Source: Zeimonas sp036675585
GTDB lineage: Bacteria; Pseudomonadota; Gammaproteobacteria; Burkholderiales; Burkholderiaceae_E
Direction of reading: 5' to 3'
DNA length: 64,000 nucleotides
Assembly (NCBI GenBank): GCA_036675585.1
Contig: JAKFES010000001.1
Span: 1-64,000, forward strand
Part shown: positions 50,275 through 58,282 of the stretch, in pieces
Layout: the number at the start of each line of letters is the position of its first letter
How positions within the stretch are numbered: the stretch's first letter is position 1
Notes under the pieces: model-generated
The model's database searches: none
The model's input: the letters and a program-made list of their open reading frames with translations, nothing else
What the model was told of the DNA's origin: nothing
Position numbers and translations under genes: made by a program

Positions 50275-51264
50275 TTAGGGGCGCTCGAGCCCGGCCGGCG
50301 GCCAGTTCTCGAGCTTCATGCCGAGCGTCAGCCCGCGCGACGCCAGCACTTCCTTGATCTCGTTGAGCGACTTGCGTCCGAGGTTCGGCGTCTTCAGCAA
50401 CTCGTTCTCGGTGCGCTGGATCAGGTCGCCGATGTAGTAGATGTTCTCGGCCTTCAGGCAGTTCGCCGAACGCACCGTCAGCTCGAGGTCGTCGACCGGA
50501 CGCAGCAGCAGCGGGTCGATCTGCGGACCGCGCGCGCCGCCGAGGACGGGTGCTTCGGCGGCCAGCTCGGCGCCGCCCTCGAGCGCCGCGAACACCGACA
50601 ACTGCTCGACGAGGATGCGCGCCGACTGGCGAACCGCCTCCTCGGGCGCGATCACGCCGTTCGTCTCGACGTCGACGACGAGCCGGTCGAGGTCGGTACG
50701 CTGCTCGACGCGCGCGCTCTCGACCTGGTAGCTCACCCGACGAACCGGCGAGAACGACGCATCGAGCACGATCTTGCCGATCGTCTTGGTCTCGGCCGGA
50801 CTGCGCATCGTGCCCGGCAGGTAGCCGCGGCCGCGCTCGACCTTGATCGACATGTCGAGCTTGCCGCCGTCGGTGAGCGTCGCCACGACGTGCTCGGGAT
50901 TGATCACCTCGACGTCGTGCGGCACGTCGATGTCGGCGGCGGTGACCGGCCCCGGCGAGTCCTTGCGCAGCGTGAGGAACACTTCGTCGCGGTTGTGCAG
51001 GCGGAACGTGACGCCCTTGAGGTTCAGCAGCAGGTCGACGACGTCCTCGCGCACGCCGTCGATCGTCGAATACTCGTGCACGACACCGGAAATCTGCACC
51101 TCGGTGGGCGCGTAGCCGACCATCGAGGACAGCAGTACGCGGCGCAGCGCGTTGCCCAGCGTGTGTCCGTACCCGCGTTCGAACGGCTCCATCACGACAC
51201 GGGCATGCGATGCACCGATCTGCTCCACCTCGACGATGCGCGGCTTCAGCATGGCAGTCTGCAT
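50275..51264 (-). CDS. rpoA: DNA-directed RNA polymerase subunit alpha
   Basis: A 329-residue subunit that dimerises to nucleate the core enzyme and contacts activators via its C-terminal domain. N-terminal assembly domain: ARVVMEPFERGYGHTLGNAL near 22-41. C-terminal domain: LTVRSANCLKAENIYYIGDL near 250-269 and LLKTPNLGRKSLNEIKEVL near 280-298. The ATG at 51264 (MQTAMLKPRI) is preceded by GAGAGGAACC. It follows rpsD by 14 bases. Confidence 0.98.
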   Translation of the reverse strand: MQTAMLKPRIVEVEQIGASHARVVMEPFERGYGHTLGNALRRVLLSSMVGYAPTEVQISGVVHEYSTIDGVREDVVDLLLNLKGVTFRLHNRDEVFLTLRKDSPGPVTAADIDVPHDVEVINPEHVVATLTDGGKLDMSIKVERGRGYLPGTMRSPAETKTIGKIVLDASFSPVRRVSYQVESARVEQRTDLDRLVVDVETNGVIAPEEAVRQSARILVEQLSVFAALEGGAELAAEAPVLGGARGPQIDPLLLRPVDDLELTVRSANCLKAENIYYIGDLIQRTENELLKTPNLGRKSLNEIKEVLASRGLTLGMKLENWPPAGLERP

Positions 51265-51278
51265 AGGGTTCCTCTCGA

Positions 51279-51902
51279 TTAGCGCGAGTACAACTCGACG
51301 ATCAGGCTCTCGTTGATGTCGCCGGCCAGGTCGCCGCGGTCGGGCAACGTCTTGAACACGCCTTCCATCTTGTTCTTGTCGACCGAGACCCACGCGGGGA
51401 AGCCGGTCTGCTCGGCCAGGTTCAGCGCGTCCTGGATGCGCGCCTGCTTGCGCGCCTTCTCGGTGACGGCAACGACGTCGTCGGGCTTGACCAGCAACGA
51501 CGGAATGTTCACGGACTGCCCGTTCACCGTGACCGACCGGTGGCCGACGAGCTGGCGCGCTTCGGCACGCGTCGACCCGAATCCCATCCGGTACACGACG
51601 TTGTCGAGCCGGCATTCGAGCAGGCGCAACAGGTTCTCGCCGGTATTGCCCTTGCGCCGCTCGGCCTCCTCGAAATAGCGCCGGAACTGGCGCTCGAGCA
51701 CGCCGTACATCCGCTTGACCTTCTGCTTCTCGCGCAGTTGCAGGCCATAGTCGGAGGGGCGCGCACCCGACGTGCGCCCGTGCTGGCCGGGCTTGCTGTC
51801 GAGCTTGCATTTCGAGTCGAGCCCGCGCCGCGCGCTCTTCAGGAACAGGTCGGTGCCTTCGCGACGGGAAAGCTTGGCTTTCGGTCCGATGTAACGTGCC
51901 AC
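51279..51902 (-). CDS. rpsD: 30S ribosomal protein S4
   Basis: A 207-residue 30S assembly initiator. An S4 RNA-binding domain lies at about 95-160 (RLDNVVYRMGFGSTRAEARQ). The start is GTG (51902) giving M-ARYIGPKAK, with GAGAGG upstream. In E. coli S4 represses translation of this operon; here a short GNRA stem-loop and a long heptad inverted repeat lie in the 210-base gap ahead of the gene. Confidence 0.97.
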   Translation of the reverse strand: MARYIGPKAKLSRREGTDLFLKSARRGLDSKCKLDSKPGQHGRTSGARPSDYGLQLREKQKVKRMYGVLERQFRRYFEEAERRKGNTGENLLRLLECRLDNVVYRMGFGSTRAEARQLVGHRSVTVNGQSVNIPSLLVKPDDVVAVTEKARKQARIQDALNLAEQTGFPAWVSVDKNKMEGVFKTLPDRGDLAGDINESLIVELYSR

Positions 51903-51919
51903 GATGAATCCTCTCTATG

Positions 51920-51935
51920 CGCGAATCGCTTCGCG
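51920..51935 (-). promoter_or_regulatory. GNRA tetraloop hairpin ahead of rpsD
   Basis: On the transcript the sequence is CGCGAA-GCGA-UUCGCG, a 6-bp stem with a GCGA tetraloop, ending about 18 bases before the rpsD GTG and just upstream of its ribosome-binding site. This is a plausible element for S4 feedback or mRNA stability; the role is inferred. Confidence 0.4.
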
Positions 51936-52005
51936 GTCAGTCCGTCTTCGGGAACCCGGCCGCGAGGCGGCCTTGCGGGTGACGAACGGTGGGCTTACTG
52001 AAAAC

Positions 52006-52111
52006 AAGTAAAGGGTGAAGGGTGAAGGGTGAAGGGGAACAGAGCTCGGTGCGCGTCGCCGCCGGGGCTTCCGCCCTTTACCCTTCACCCTTCACCCTTC
52101 ACCCTTCACTT
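52006..52111 (-). repeat. Inverted heptad repeat (GGGTGAA)n between rpsK and rpsD
   Basis: Left arm 52009-52036 is TAAAGGG followed by three TGAAGGG units; right arm 52074-52108 is CCCTTTA then four CCCTTCA units. Over 31 bases (52006-52036 against 52081-52111) the arms match at 30 positions, with a 44-base loop. The transcript could form a long GA/CU stem right after the rpsK stop codon, splitting the alpha operon. Confidence 0.85.
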
Positions 52112-52112
52112 C

Positions 52113-52529
52113 CTAAATGCGCCGCTTCTTCGGCGGACGGCAGCCGTTGTGCGGAATCGGCGTGACGTCCTGGATCTGCATGATCTTGATGCCGAGCGCG
52201 TTGAGCGCGCGCACCGACGACTCCCGGCCCGGGCCGGGGCCGCGGATCAGGACCTCGAGGTTGCGGATTCCGCACTCCTGCGCCGCACGTCCGGCCGCTT
52301 CGGCGGCGACCTGTGCCGCGAACGGCGTGGACTTGCGCGAGCCCTTGAAGCCGGCGCCGCCCGAGGACGCCCACGACAACGTGTTGCCCTGGCGGTCGGT
52401 GATCGTGATGATCGTGTTGTTGAACGACGCGTGCACGTGCGCGATGCCGTCGGAGACGTTCTTGCGCGCCTTCTTGCGTGCGCGCGATGCGGCCGCCGCC
52501 TGCGCCTGCGATTGCGATTTCGTTGCCAT
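52113..52529 (-). CDS. rpsK: 30S ribosomal protein S11
   Basis: A 138-residue 30S platform protein that contacts the anticodon-side mRNA path. The family core GIAHVHASFNNTIITITDRQ is at about 28-47, and the C-terminus ends NGCRPPKKRRI. The N-terminus (MATKSQSQAQAAAASRARKK) is a slightly extended basic leader. Twelve bases separate it from rpsM. Its stop codon is followed within 2 bases by the heptad inverted repeat. Confidence 0.98.
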   Translation of the reverse strand: MATKSQSQAQAAAASRARKKARKNVSDGIAHVHASFNNTIITITDRQGNTLSWASSGGAGFKGSRKSTPFAAQVAAEAAGRAAQECGIRNLEVLIRGPGPGRESSVRALNALGIKIMQIQDVTPIPHNGCRPPKKRRI

Positions 52530-52541
52530 GGATCCGTTTCC

Positions 52542-52907
52542 TTATTTCTTCAGCGCGACGCCGGCCCTGCGCGGACCCTTGCGCGTGCGCGCATTCGTGC
52601 GCGTGCGCTGGCCGCGCACCGGCAGCCCGCGGCGATGCCGTGTGCCGCGATAGCAGCCGAGGTCCATCAGCCGCTTGATCGACATCGACACCTCGCGGCG
52701 CAGGTCGCCCTCGATCGTGAAGCGCCCGATCTGCTCGCGCAGACGCTCGAGCTCCGCGTCGTTCAGGTCCTTGACCTTCTTGTCGAACGGAATGTTCGCC
52801 GCCTCGCAGATCTGGCGCGCGCGCGCGCGCCCGACGCCGTAGATCGCCGTCAGCCCGATCTCGGTGTGCTGACGGTCGGGGATGTTGATGCCGGCAATAC
52901 GTGCCAT
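52542..52907 (-). CDS. rpsM: 30S ribosomal protein S13
   Basis: A 121-residue head protein that contacts P-site tRNA and the 50S bridge. Starts MARIAGINIPDRQHTEIGLT; the helix-turn region GVGRARARQIC near 25-35 and the basic C-terminal tail RGQRTRTNARTRKGPRR are present. It lies 13 bases after rpmJ. The order rpmJ-rpsM-rpsK-rpsD-rpoA-rplQ is the standard alpha block. Confidence 0.98.
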   Translation of the reverse strand: MARIAGINIPDRQHTEIGLTAIYGVGRARARQICEAANIPFDKKVKDLNDAELERLREQIGRFTIEGDLRREVSMSIKRLMDLGCYRGTRHRRGLPVRGQRTRTNARTRKGPRRAGVALKK

Positions 52908-52920
52908 CGCTTTTCCTCTT

Positions 52921-53034
52921 TCAGCCCTGACGCTGCTTGTGCCGCGGGTCGGTGCAGATCACGCGAACCACCCCGTTACGCTTGATGATCTTGCAGTTGC
53001 GGCAGATCTTCTTCACCGATGCCATCACTTTCAT
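52921..53034 (-). CDS. rpmJ: 50S ribosomal protein L36
   Basis: A 37-residue zinc-ribbon protein, too short for most gene finders. Reading MKVMASVKKICRNCKIIKR and ending TDPRHKQRQG, it keeps the zinc ligands Cys 11, Cys 14, Cys 27 and His 32 (C+ type). ATG 53034 follows infA by 19 bases. Confidence 0.95.
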   Translation of the reverse strand: MKVMASVKKICRNCKIIKRNGVVRVICTDPRHKQRQG

Positions 53035-53053
53035 CGCTCACCTCGCTGTCCCG

Positions 53054-53272
53054 TTACCTCGCGCGGAAGACGATCCGCGCTCTCGACAGGTCGTACGGCG
53101 TGAGTTCGACCGTGACCTTGTCGCCCGGCAGGATGCGGATGTAGTGCATGCGCATCTTTCCGGAAATGTGCCCCAACACCATGTGACCGTTCTCGAGCTT
53201 GACGCGAAACGTTGCGTTGGGCAGGTTCTCGACGACCTCGCCCTGCATCTGGATGACGTCTTCCTTGCTCAT
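53054..53272 (-). CDS. infA: Translation initiation factor IF-1
   Basis: A 72-residue OB-fold protein that occupies the A site during initiation. It begins MSKEDVIQMQGEVVENLPNA and includes GHMVLGHISGKMRMHYIRIL. Its place between secY and rpmJ within the spc-alpha junction is a normal betaproteobacterial arrangement. A 62-base gap separates it from secY. Confidence 0.97.
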   Translation of the reverse strand: MSKEDVIQMQGEVVENLPNATFRVKLENGHMVLGHISGKMRMHYIRILPGDKVTVELTPYDLSRARIVFRAR

Positions 53273-53334
53273 CGATCCGCGTCGCGCCCGGCTCGCTCAT
53301 CCGTTCCTTTTCCCGGAGCGCAAGGCGCACAAGG

Positions 53335-54663
53335 CTACACGCCGACCCGTTTCGCACCGGACTTCTTCAAAAGACTCTCGTACTGGTGGGACATCACGTA
53401 CGCCTGTACCTGCGACATGAAATCCATCGTTACGACCACGATGATGAGCAGCGAGGTACCGCCGAAGTAGAACGGGACGTTCCACTCGAGCACGAGAAAT
53501 TCGGGCAGCAGGCAGACCGCGGTGACGTAGATCGCCCCCGACAGCGTCAGCCGCATCAGGATCCGGTCGATGTAGCGCGCGGTCTGCTCACCCGGACGGA
53601 TGCCCGGAATGAACGCGCCGCTCTTCTTCAGGTTGTCGGCCGTCTCGCGGCTGTTGAAGACGAGCGCGGTGTAGAAGAAGCAGAAGAAGATGATCGCGGC
53701 GGCGTACAGCAGGATGTAGACCGGCTGGCCGGGCGAGAGCGTCGAGGCGATGTCGCGCAGCCAGCGCACGGCCGGGTTCGACGGGTCGCCCGACGTGAAC
53801 CACTGCGCGATCGTCGCCGGGAACAGGATGATCGACGACGCGAAGATCGGCGGGATCACGCCCGACATGTTCAGCTTCAGCGGCAGGTGCGAGCTCTGCC
53901 CGCCGTACACCCGGTTGCCGACCTGGCGCTTGGCGTAATTGACGGTGATCTTGCGCTGGCCGCGCTCGACATACACGACGAAGGCGGTGACGGCGACGAC
54001 GAGCGCGATGATGATCAGCGCGATGAAGGCACTCATCGCCCCGGTGCGGATCAGCTCGCCCATGCCGCCGATCGCGCTCGGCAGCCCGGCCACGATACCG
54101 GCGAAGATGATGATCGAAATCCCGTTGCCCAGGCCGCGTTCGGTGACCTGCTCGCCGAGCCACATCAGGAACATCGTTCCGGTGACCAGCGAGACGACCG
54201 CGGTGAAGCGGAACGCGGGACCCGGGTCGATGACGAGCCCGGGCTGCGCCTCGATGGCGATCGCGATGCCGATCGCCTGGAAAGTGGCCAGCCCGAGCGT
54301 GAACCAGCGCGTGTACTTGGTGATCTCGCGCCGCCCGGCCTCGCCTTCCTTCTTCTTCGCCTCGAGCGTGGGCACCACGACGGCGAGCAGCTGCATGATG
54401 ATCGCCGCCGAGATGTACGGCATGATGCCGAGCGCGAACACGGTGAAGCGCGACAGCGCGCCGCCCGAGAACAGGTTGAACATCCCGAGGATGCCGCCCT
54501 GCTGGCCCTGGAACAGTTGCGTCAGCTGGTCGGGGTCGATCCCGGGAACCGGAATGTGCGCGCCGATCCGGTACACGACGAGCGCAAGCAGCAGGAACCA
54601 CAGCCTGCGCTTGAGATCGCCGAACTTTCCCGACTTGATCAGCGTTGCGGGATTCGTTGCCAC
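53335..54663 (-). CDS. secY: Preprotein translocase channel subunit SecY
   Basis: A 442-residue, ten-helix channel for protein export and insertion. It begins with a cytoplasmic helix (MATNPATLIKSGKFGDLKRR) and has the plug and gate regions typical of SecY; the loop YAKRQVGNRVYGGQSSHLPL near 245 and the C-terminal PGEQTARYIDRILMRLTLSG near 350 are recognisable. It is the last gene of the spc block before infA, 40 bases after rplO. Confidence 0.98.
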   Translation of the reverse strand: MATNPATLIKSGKFGDLKRRLWFLLLALVVYRIGAHIPVPGIDPDQLTQLFQGQQGGILGMFNLFSGGALSRFTVFALGIMPYISAAIIMQLLAVVVPTLEAKKKEGEAGRREITKYTRWFTLGLATFQAIGIAIAIEAQPGLVIDPGPAFRFTAVVSLVTGTMFLMWLGEQVTERGLGNGISIIIFAGIVAGLPSAIGGMGELIRTGAMSAFIALIIIALVVAVTAFVVYVERGQRKITVNYAKRQVGNRVYGGQSSHLPLKLNMSGVIPPIFASSIILFPATIAQWFTSGDPSNPAVRWLRDIASTLSPGQPVYILLYAAAIIFFCFFYTALVFNSRETADNLKKSGAFIPGIRPGEQTARYIDRILMRLTLSGAIYVTAVCLLPEFLVLEWNVPFYFGGTSLLIIVVVTMDFMSQVQAYVMSHQYESLLKKSGAKRVGV

Positions 54664-54703
54664 TTGCCTCGCCTAAGACCCTTGCCTTGTCGCGAACGAT
54701 GCG

Positions 54704-55135
54704 TCAGCCGACCGAGCCGCCGGCGGCTTCGATCGCCGCCTTCGCGCCCTTGGTCGCCGCCACGCCGGTCAGGCTCAGCTTGCGCGTGAGCGTGCCCGAC
54801 AGGAAAACCTTGGCGCCGCGCGCCAGTTGCGGAACGACACCCGCTGCCTTGAGCGTGAGCAGGTCGACCTCGGTGGCCTCGAGCCGCTCGAGGTCCGACA
54901 GGCGCACCTGCGCGGTGTCGTCGCGCGTCATCGAATTGAAGCCGCGCTTGGGCAGCCGGCGCTGCAGCGGCATCTGGCCGCCTTCGAAGCCGAGCTTGTG
55001 GAAGCCGCCCGAACGCGACTTCTGGCCCTTGTGACCGCGCCCGGCGGTCTTGCCCAGCCCCGAGCCGATGCCTCGGCCGACGCGCTTGCCGACGGGGCGG
55101 CTGCCTTCGGCCGGTTTCAGATCGTTCAGTTTCAT
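54704..55135 (-). CDS. rplO: 50S ribosomal protein L15
   Basis: A 143-residue 50S assembly protein that starts MKLNDLKPAEGSRPVGKRVG, with the glycine-rich GRGIGSGLGKTAGRGHKGQK segment that penetrates rRNA. The ATG overlaps the rpmD stop by 4 bases. Length matches E. coli (144). Confidence 0.98.
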   Translation of the reverse strand: MKLNDLKPAEGSRPVGKRVGRGIGSGLGKTAGRGHKGQKSRSGGFHKLGFEGGQMPLQRRLPKRGFNSMTRDDTAQVRLSDLERLEATEVDLLTLKAAGVVPQLARGAKVFLSGTLTRKLSLTGVAATKGAKAAIEAAGGSVG

Positions 55136-55314
55136 GCCTGCACCTTCAACAGGTACGCGACCTTGTGGATCATTCCGCGCACCGCCGGCGTGTCTTCCAG
55201 CTCGCGCACGTCGTTGACTTTCCTCAGCCCCAGGCCGAGCACCGTCGCACGGTGCGTGCCGCGCGTGCCGATCGGGCTGCGCACCAGGGTGACCTTCACC
55301 GTTTTCTTGCTCAT
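55132..55314 (-). CDS. rpmD: 50S ribosomal protein L30
   Basis: A 60-residue 50S protein with the usual TVKVTLVRSPIGTRGTHRAT start, after MSKK. ATG 55314 is preferred to an in-frame ATG at 55326 (MEQAMSKK), which adds four residues. The stop overlaps rplO; rpsE lies 35 bases upstream. Confidence 0.97.
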   Translation of the reverse strand: MSKKTVKVTLVRSPIGTRGTHRATVLGLGLRKVNDVRELEDTPAVRGMIHKVAYLLKVQA

Positions 55315-55349
55315 CGCTTGCTCCATCCGCCGCCGCGCGCGGGCGCCGC

Positions 55350-55877
55350 TCAGCCGAGGATTTCCTCGACCGACTTGCCGCGCTTGGCCGCGATCTCGGC
55401 CGGCGTGTTCAGGTTGCGCAGCGCGTCGATCGTCGCGCGCACCATGTTGTAGGGGTTCGACGAGCCGTGGCTCTTCGCCACGACGTTGGACACGCCCATG
55501 ACCTCGAAGATCGCGCGCATCGGACCGCCGGCGATGATCCCGGTGCCGTCCGGCGCGGGCTTGAGCATCACGACGGCCGCGCCGTGGCGGCCCATCACCT
55601 GGTGATGCAGCGTTCCGCTGCGCAGCGGGATCTTGACCAGCTTGCGCCGCGCCTCGTCCATTGCCTTCTGCACCGCGACCGGCACTTCGCGCGCCTTGCC
55701 CTTGCCCATGCCGATGCGGCCGTCGCCGTCGCCGACCACGGTGAGCGCGGCGAAGCCGAGGATGCGCCCGCCCTTGACGACTTTCGTGACGCGGTTGACG
55801 GCGATCATCTTCTCGCGCAACCCGTCGTCGCGCTCCTCGCCCATCTTGCCGCCGATCTTCGCCTGAATCTTTGCCAT
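55350..55877 (-). CDS. rpsE: 30S ribosomal protein S5
   Basis: A 175-residue 30S protein near the mRNA entry channel; affects fidelity and spectinomycin response. The double-stranded-RNA-binding-like domain begins EKMIAVNRVTKVVKGGRILG near 24-43. The C-terminal domain includes VMGVSNVVAKSHGSSNPYN near 127-145. It sits 40 bases after rplR. Confidence 0.98.
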   Translation of the reverse strand: MAKIQAKIGGKMGEERDDGLREKMIAVNRVTKVVKGGRILGFAALTVVGDGDGRIGMGKGKAREVPVAVQKAMDEARRKLVKIPLRSGTLHHQVMGRHGAAVVMLKPAPDGTGIIAGGPMRAIFEVMGVSNVVAKSHGSSNPYNMVRATIDALRNLNTPAEIAAKRGKSVEEILG

Positions 55878-55917
55878 CTTCGAATCCGTTAGTCGGTGTG
55901 CCGCCGTGGTCGGGCGC

Positions 55918-56283
55918 TCAGAACTGCAGACCCGCCTCGCGGGCGGCTTCGGCCAGCGCCTTCACCCGTCCGTGAAAGCGATAGCCGGCGCGATCGAACG
56001 CGACGCGATCGATACCCGCGGCAAGCGCCTTCTCGGCGATGCGCCGGCCGACGAGCGCCGCGGCGCCGACGTTGCCGCCGCGCCCCGCCTGGCCCGCCAG
56101 CTGGTTGCGCAGCTCCTGCTCGAGCGTCGATGCCGCGACCAGCACCTTGTGGCCGGTCTCGTCGACGATGCTCGCGTAGATGTGCGTGTTCGTGCGGTGC
56201 ACCGTCAGCCGGCGCATCCGCAGTTCGCGGATCTTCAGCCGGGTCTGACGGGCGCGGCGCAAGCGCGGTTGTTTCTTGTCCAT
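55918..56283 (-). CDS. rplR: 50S ribosomal protein L18
   Basis: A 121-residue 5S-rRNA-binding protein. The start MDKKQPRLRRARQTRLKIRE is the basic leader, and RLTVHRTNTHIYASIVDETG near 24-43 the conserved core. It follows rplF by 60 bases and precedes rpsE. Confidence 0.98.
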   Translation of the reverse strand: MDKKQPRLRRARQTRLKIRELRMRRLTVHRTNTHIYASIVDETGHKVLVAASTLEQELRNQLAGQAGRGGNVGAAALVGRRIAEKALAAGIDRVAFDRAGYRFHGRVKALAEAAREAGLQF

Positions 56284-56343
56284 CGATCAAATCCTGTGAA
56301 GCGGTCGGCTCGCTCGGTTCAGCGTGGCGCGGTTGCGCGTCCC

Positions 56344-56877
56344 TTACTTCTTCTTGACTTCCTTGAGCACCACCCGCTCGTCGGAATACCGCACGCCCTT
56401 GCCCTTGTAGGGTTCCGGCTTGCGATAACGGCGAATCTCGGCGGCAACCTGGCCGACGACCTGCTTGTCGGCGCCCTTGATCACGATCTCGGTCTGCGTC
56501 GGCGTCTCGGCCTTGACGCCTTGCGGCAGCGCGTGCACGACCGGGTGCGAGAAGCCGAGCGACAGGTTCAGGCTCGTTCCCTGCACCTGCGCGCGAAAGC
56601 CCGTTCCGACCAGCTGCAGCCGCCGCTCGAAGCCCTTCGAGACGCCCTCGACCATGTTCGCCACCAGCGCGCGATACGTGCCGCTCATCGCGTTGGCCGA
56701 CGTGCTCGCATCGGCCGGCTCGAACACGATGTTGGCGCCGTCGCGCGCGACGCGCACCAGCGGGTTCACACGCTGCTCGAGCGAACCGAGCGGACCCTTG
56801 ACCGCGACGCGGCCGGGTTCGATCGTGACGTCGACGCCGGCGGGCACCGGGATCGGACTCTTGCCTACTCGGGACAT
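56344..56877 (-). CDS. rplF: 50S ribosomal protein L6
   Basis: A 177-residue protein near the factor-binding site, two similar domains. It begins MSRVGKSPIPVPAGVDVTIE, and the second domain includes GKGVRYSDERVVLKEVKKK at the C-terminus. ATG 56877 is the family start; an upstream frame to 56940 overlaps rpsH and is not needed. It is 13 bases after rpsH. Confidence 0.98.
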   Translation of the reverse strand: MSRVGKSPIPVPAGVDVTIEPGRVAVKGPLGSLEQRVNPLVRVARDGANIVFEPADASTSANAMSGTYRALVANMVEGVSKGFERRLQLVGTGFRAQVQGTSLNLSLGFSHPVVHALPQGVKAETPTQTEIVIKGADKQVVGQVAAEIRRYRKPEPYKGKGVRYSDERVVLKEVKKK

Positions 56878-56890
56878 CCGTTTTCCTCCG

Positions 56891-57286
56891 TCAGGCCACG
56901 TAGCCGATGACTTCGCCACCGACGCCGTTGGCCCGCGCATGGCGGTCGGTCATGACGCCGCGCGACGTGGTGACGATCGCCACGCCCAGTCCGTTCATGA
57001 CCTGCGGCAACGAATCGCGGCCCTTGTACACCCGCAGCCCGGGGCGCGAAACGCGTTCGAGGCGTTCGATGACCGGACGGCCCGCGTAATACTTCAGGCG
57101 CACCTCGAGATGGTTCTTCGGCGCCTCGCCGGTGACGGCGAAATCGTCGATGTACCCCTCGTCCTTCAACACCTGTGCGATCGCCACTTTCAGCTTGGAC
57201 GACGGCATGGATACCGATTCTTTTTCGACGCGCTGCGCGTTGCGGATGCGCGTGAACATGTCGGCGACCGGATCGCTCATGCTCAT
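56891..57286 (-). CDS. rpsH: 30S ribosomal protein S8
   Basis: A 131-residue primary 16S rRNA-binding protein, which in E. coli also represses the spc operon at rplE. It begins MSMSDPVADMFTRIRNAQ; the ATG two codons in (57280) is an alternative. The C-terminal GLGVAIVTTSRGVMTDRHAR motif is intact. It lies 46 bases after rpsN. I could not identify an S8 target structure at rplE by eye. Confidence 0.98.
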   Translation of the reverse strand: MSMSDPVADMFTRIRNAQRVEKESVSMPSSKLKVAIAQVLKDEGYIDDFAVTGEAPKNHLEVRLKYYAGRPVIERLERVSRPGLRVYKGRDSLPQVMNGLGVAIVTTSRGVMTDRHARANGVGGEVIGYVA

Positions 57287-57332
57287 GATGGATTCCTCGT
57301 TGCTCGCTCGTTGCCCGCTTGCCCGGCGCCGC

Positions 57333-57638
57333 TCACCAGCTGGCCTTCGTCAATCCGGGCACCTCGCCGCGCATCGCGACTTCGCGAAGCTTGTTGCGCC
57401 CCAGGCCGAACTTGCTGAAGGTGCCGCGCGGGCGCCCGGTGATCGCGCAACGGTTGCGCAGACGCGTCGGGCTCGAATCGCGCGGAAGCGCCTGCAGCTT
57501 CAGCCGCGCCTGGTAGCGATCTTCTTCGCTCAACGACTGGTCGTTGATGATCGCCTCGAGCGCCTTGCGCCTGGCGGCGAACTTGCGCACCGTTTCCCGG
57601 CGTTTCAGGTCGCGATTGATCAGAGCGAGTTTGGCCAC
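57333..57638 (-). CDS. rpsN: 30S ribosomal protein S14
   Basis: A 101-residue S14 of the long, zinc-free form. The start is GTG at 57638, giving M-AKLALINRDLKRRETV, the family N-terminus; the frame runs further upstream but only into rplE. The C-terminal CAITGRPRGTFSKFGLGRNK region is intact and lacks the C-x2-C pairs of the zinc form. Confidence 0.96.
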   Translation of the reverse strand: MAKLALINRDLKRRETVRKFAARRKALEAIINDQSLSEEDRYQARLKLQALPRDSSPTRLRNRCAITGRPRGTFSKFGLGRNKLREVAMRGEVPGLTKASW

Positions 57639-57654
57639 TGTTTCGTTTCCTGCT

Positions 57655-58194
57655 TCAGTTGCGGAACGGGAACTTGAACGCCGCAAGGAGCGCCTTCGCT
57701 TCGTCGTCGTTCTTCGCCGTCGTCGTGATCGCGATGTCGAGACCGCGTACCGCGTCGATCTTGTCGTAGTCGATCTCGGGGAAAATGATCTGCTCCTTGA
57801 CCCCGAGGTTGTAGTTGCCGCGCCCGTCGAAGGCCTTGCCCGAGATGCCGCGGAAGTCGCGAACGCGCGGCAGCGCGACGGTGACCAGCCGGTCGAGGAA
57901 CTCGTACATGCGGGCGCCGCGCAGCGTGACCATGCAGCCGATCGGATAGCCGGCGCGGATCTTGAATCCGGCGATGGCCTTCTTCGCCTTGGTGACGACG
58001 ACCTTCTGCCCCGAAATCTTCGTGAGATCGCCCTGGGCGTTCTCGAGCACCTTCTTGTCGGCCACCGCCTCGCCCACGCCCATGTTCAGCGTGATCTTCG
58101 TGATGCGTGGCACCTGCATCACCGACTGGTACCCGAACTGCTTCATCAGCTCCGGCACGACCTTCTCTCGATACTGCTGCTGCAACCGAGCCAT
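57655..58194 (-). CDS. rplE: 50S ribosomal protein L5
   Basis: A 179-residue 5S-rRNA-binding protein, contacting P-site tRNA. It begins MARLQQQYREKVVPELMKQF and includes RITKITLNMGVGEAVADKKV near 30-49. It follows rplX by an 85-base gap, larger than its neighbours, which contains the heptad run at the rplX stop. Confidence 0.98.
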   Translation of the reverse strand: MARLQQQYREKVVPELMKQFGYQSVMQVPRITKITLNMGVGEAVADKKVLENAQGDLTKISGQKVVVTKAKKAIAGFKIRAGYPIGCMVTLRGARMYEFLDRLVTVALPRVRDFRGISGKAFDGRGNYNLGVKEQIIFPEIDYDKIDAVRGLDIAITTTAKNDDEAKALLAAFKFPFRN

Positions 58195-58254
58195 CGTATG
58201 TTCCTATTCCGAATACGCGCGCAGCGAAGCCGGCAAACGAAGACGAGGCTTTGC

Positions 58255-58282
58255 CCCTTCCCCCTTCACCCTTCCCCCTTCA
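58255..58282 (-). repeat. Four CCCTTC(C/A) heptads at the rplX stop codon
   Basis: The plus strand reads CCCTTCC, CCCTTCA, CCCTTCC, CCCTTCA in perfect 7-base register, two copies of a 14-mer. On the transcript this is TGAAGGG-GGAAGGG twice, and its first three bases are the rplX stop codon. The unit is the same family as the repeat between rpsK and rpsD, but no inverted partner is present nearby. Confidence 0.8.

Noticed and set aside
52006..52111. Possible CRISPR array from the regularly spaced heptads
   Set aside because: Units are 7 bases, contiguous and without spacers, and no cas gene is nearby.
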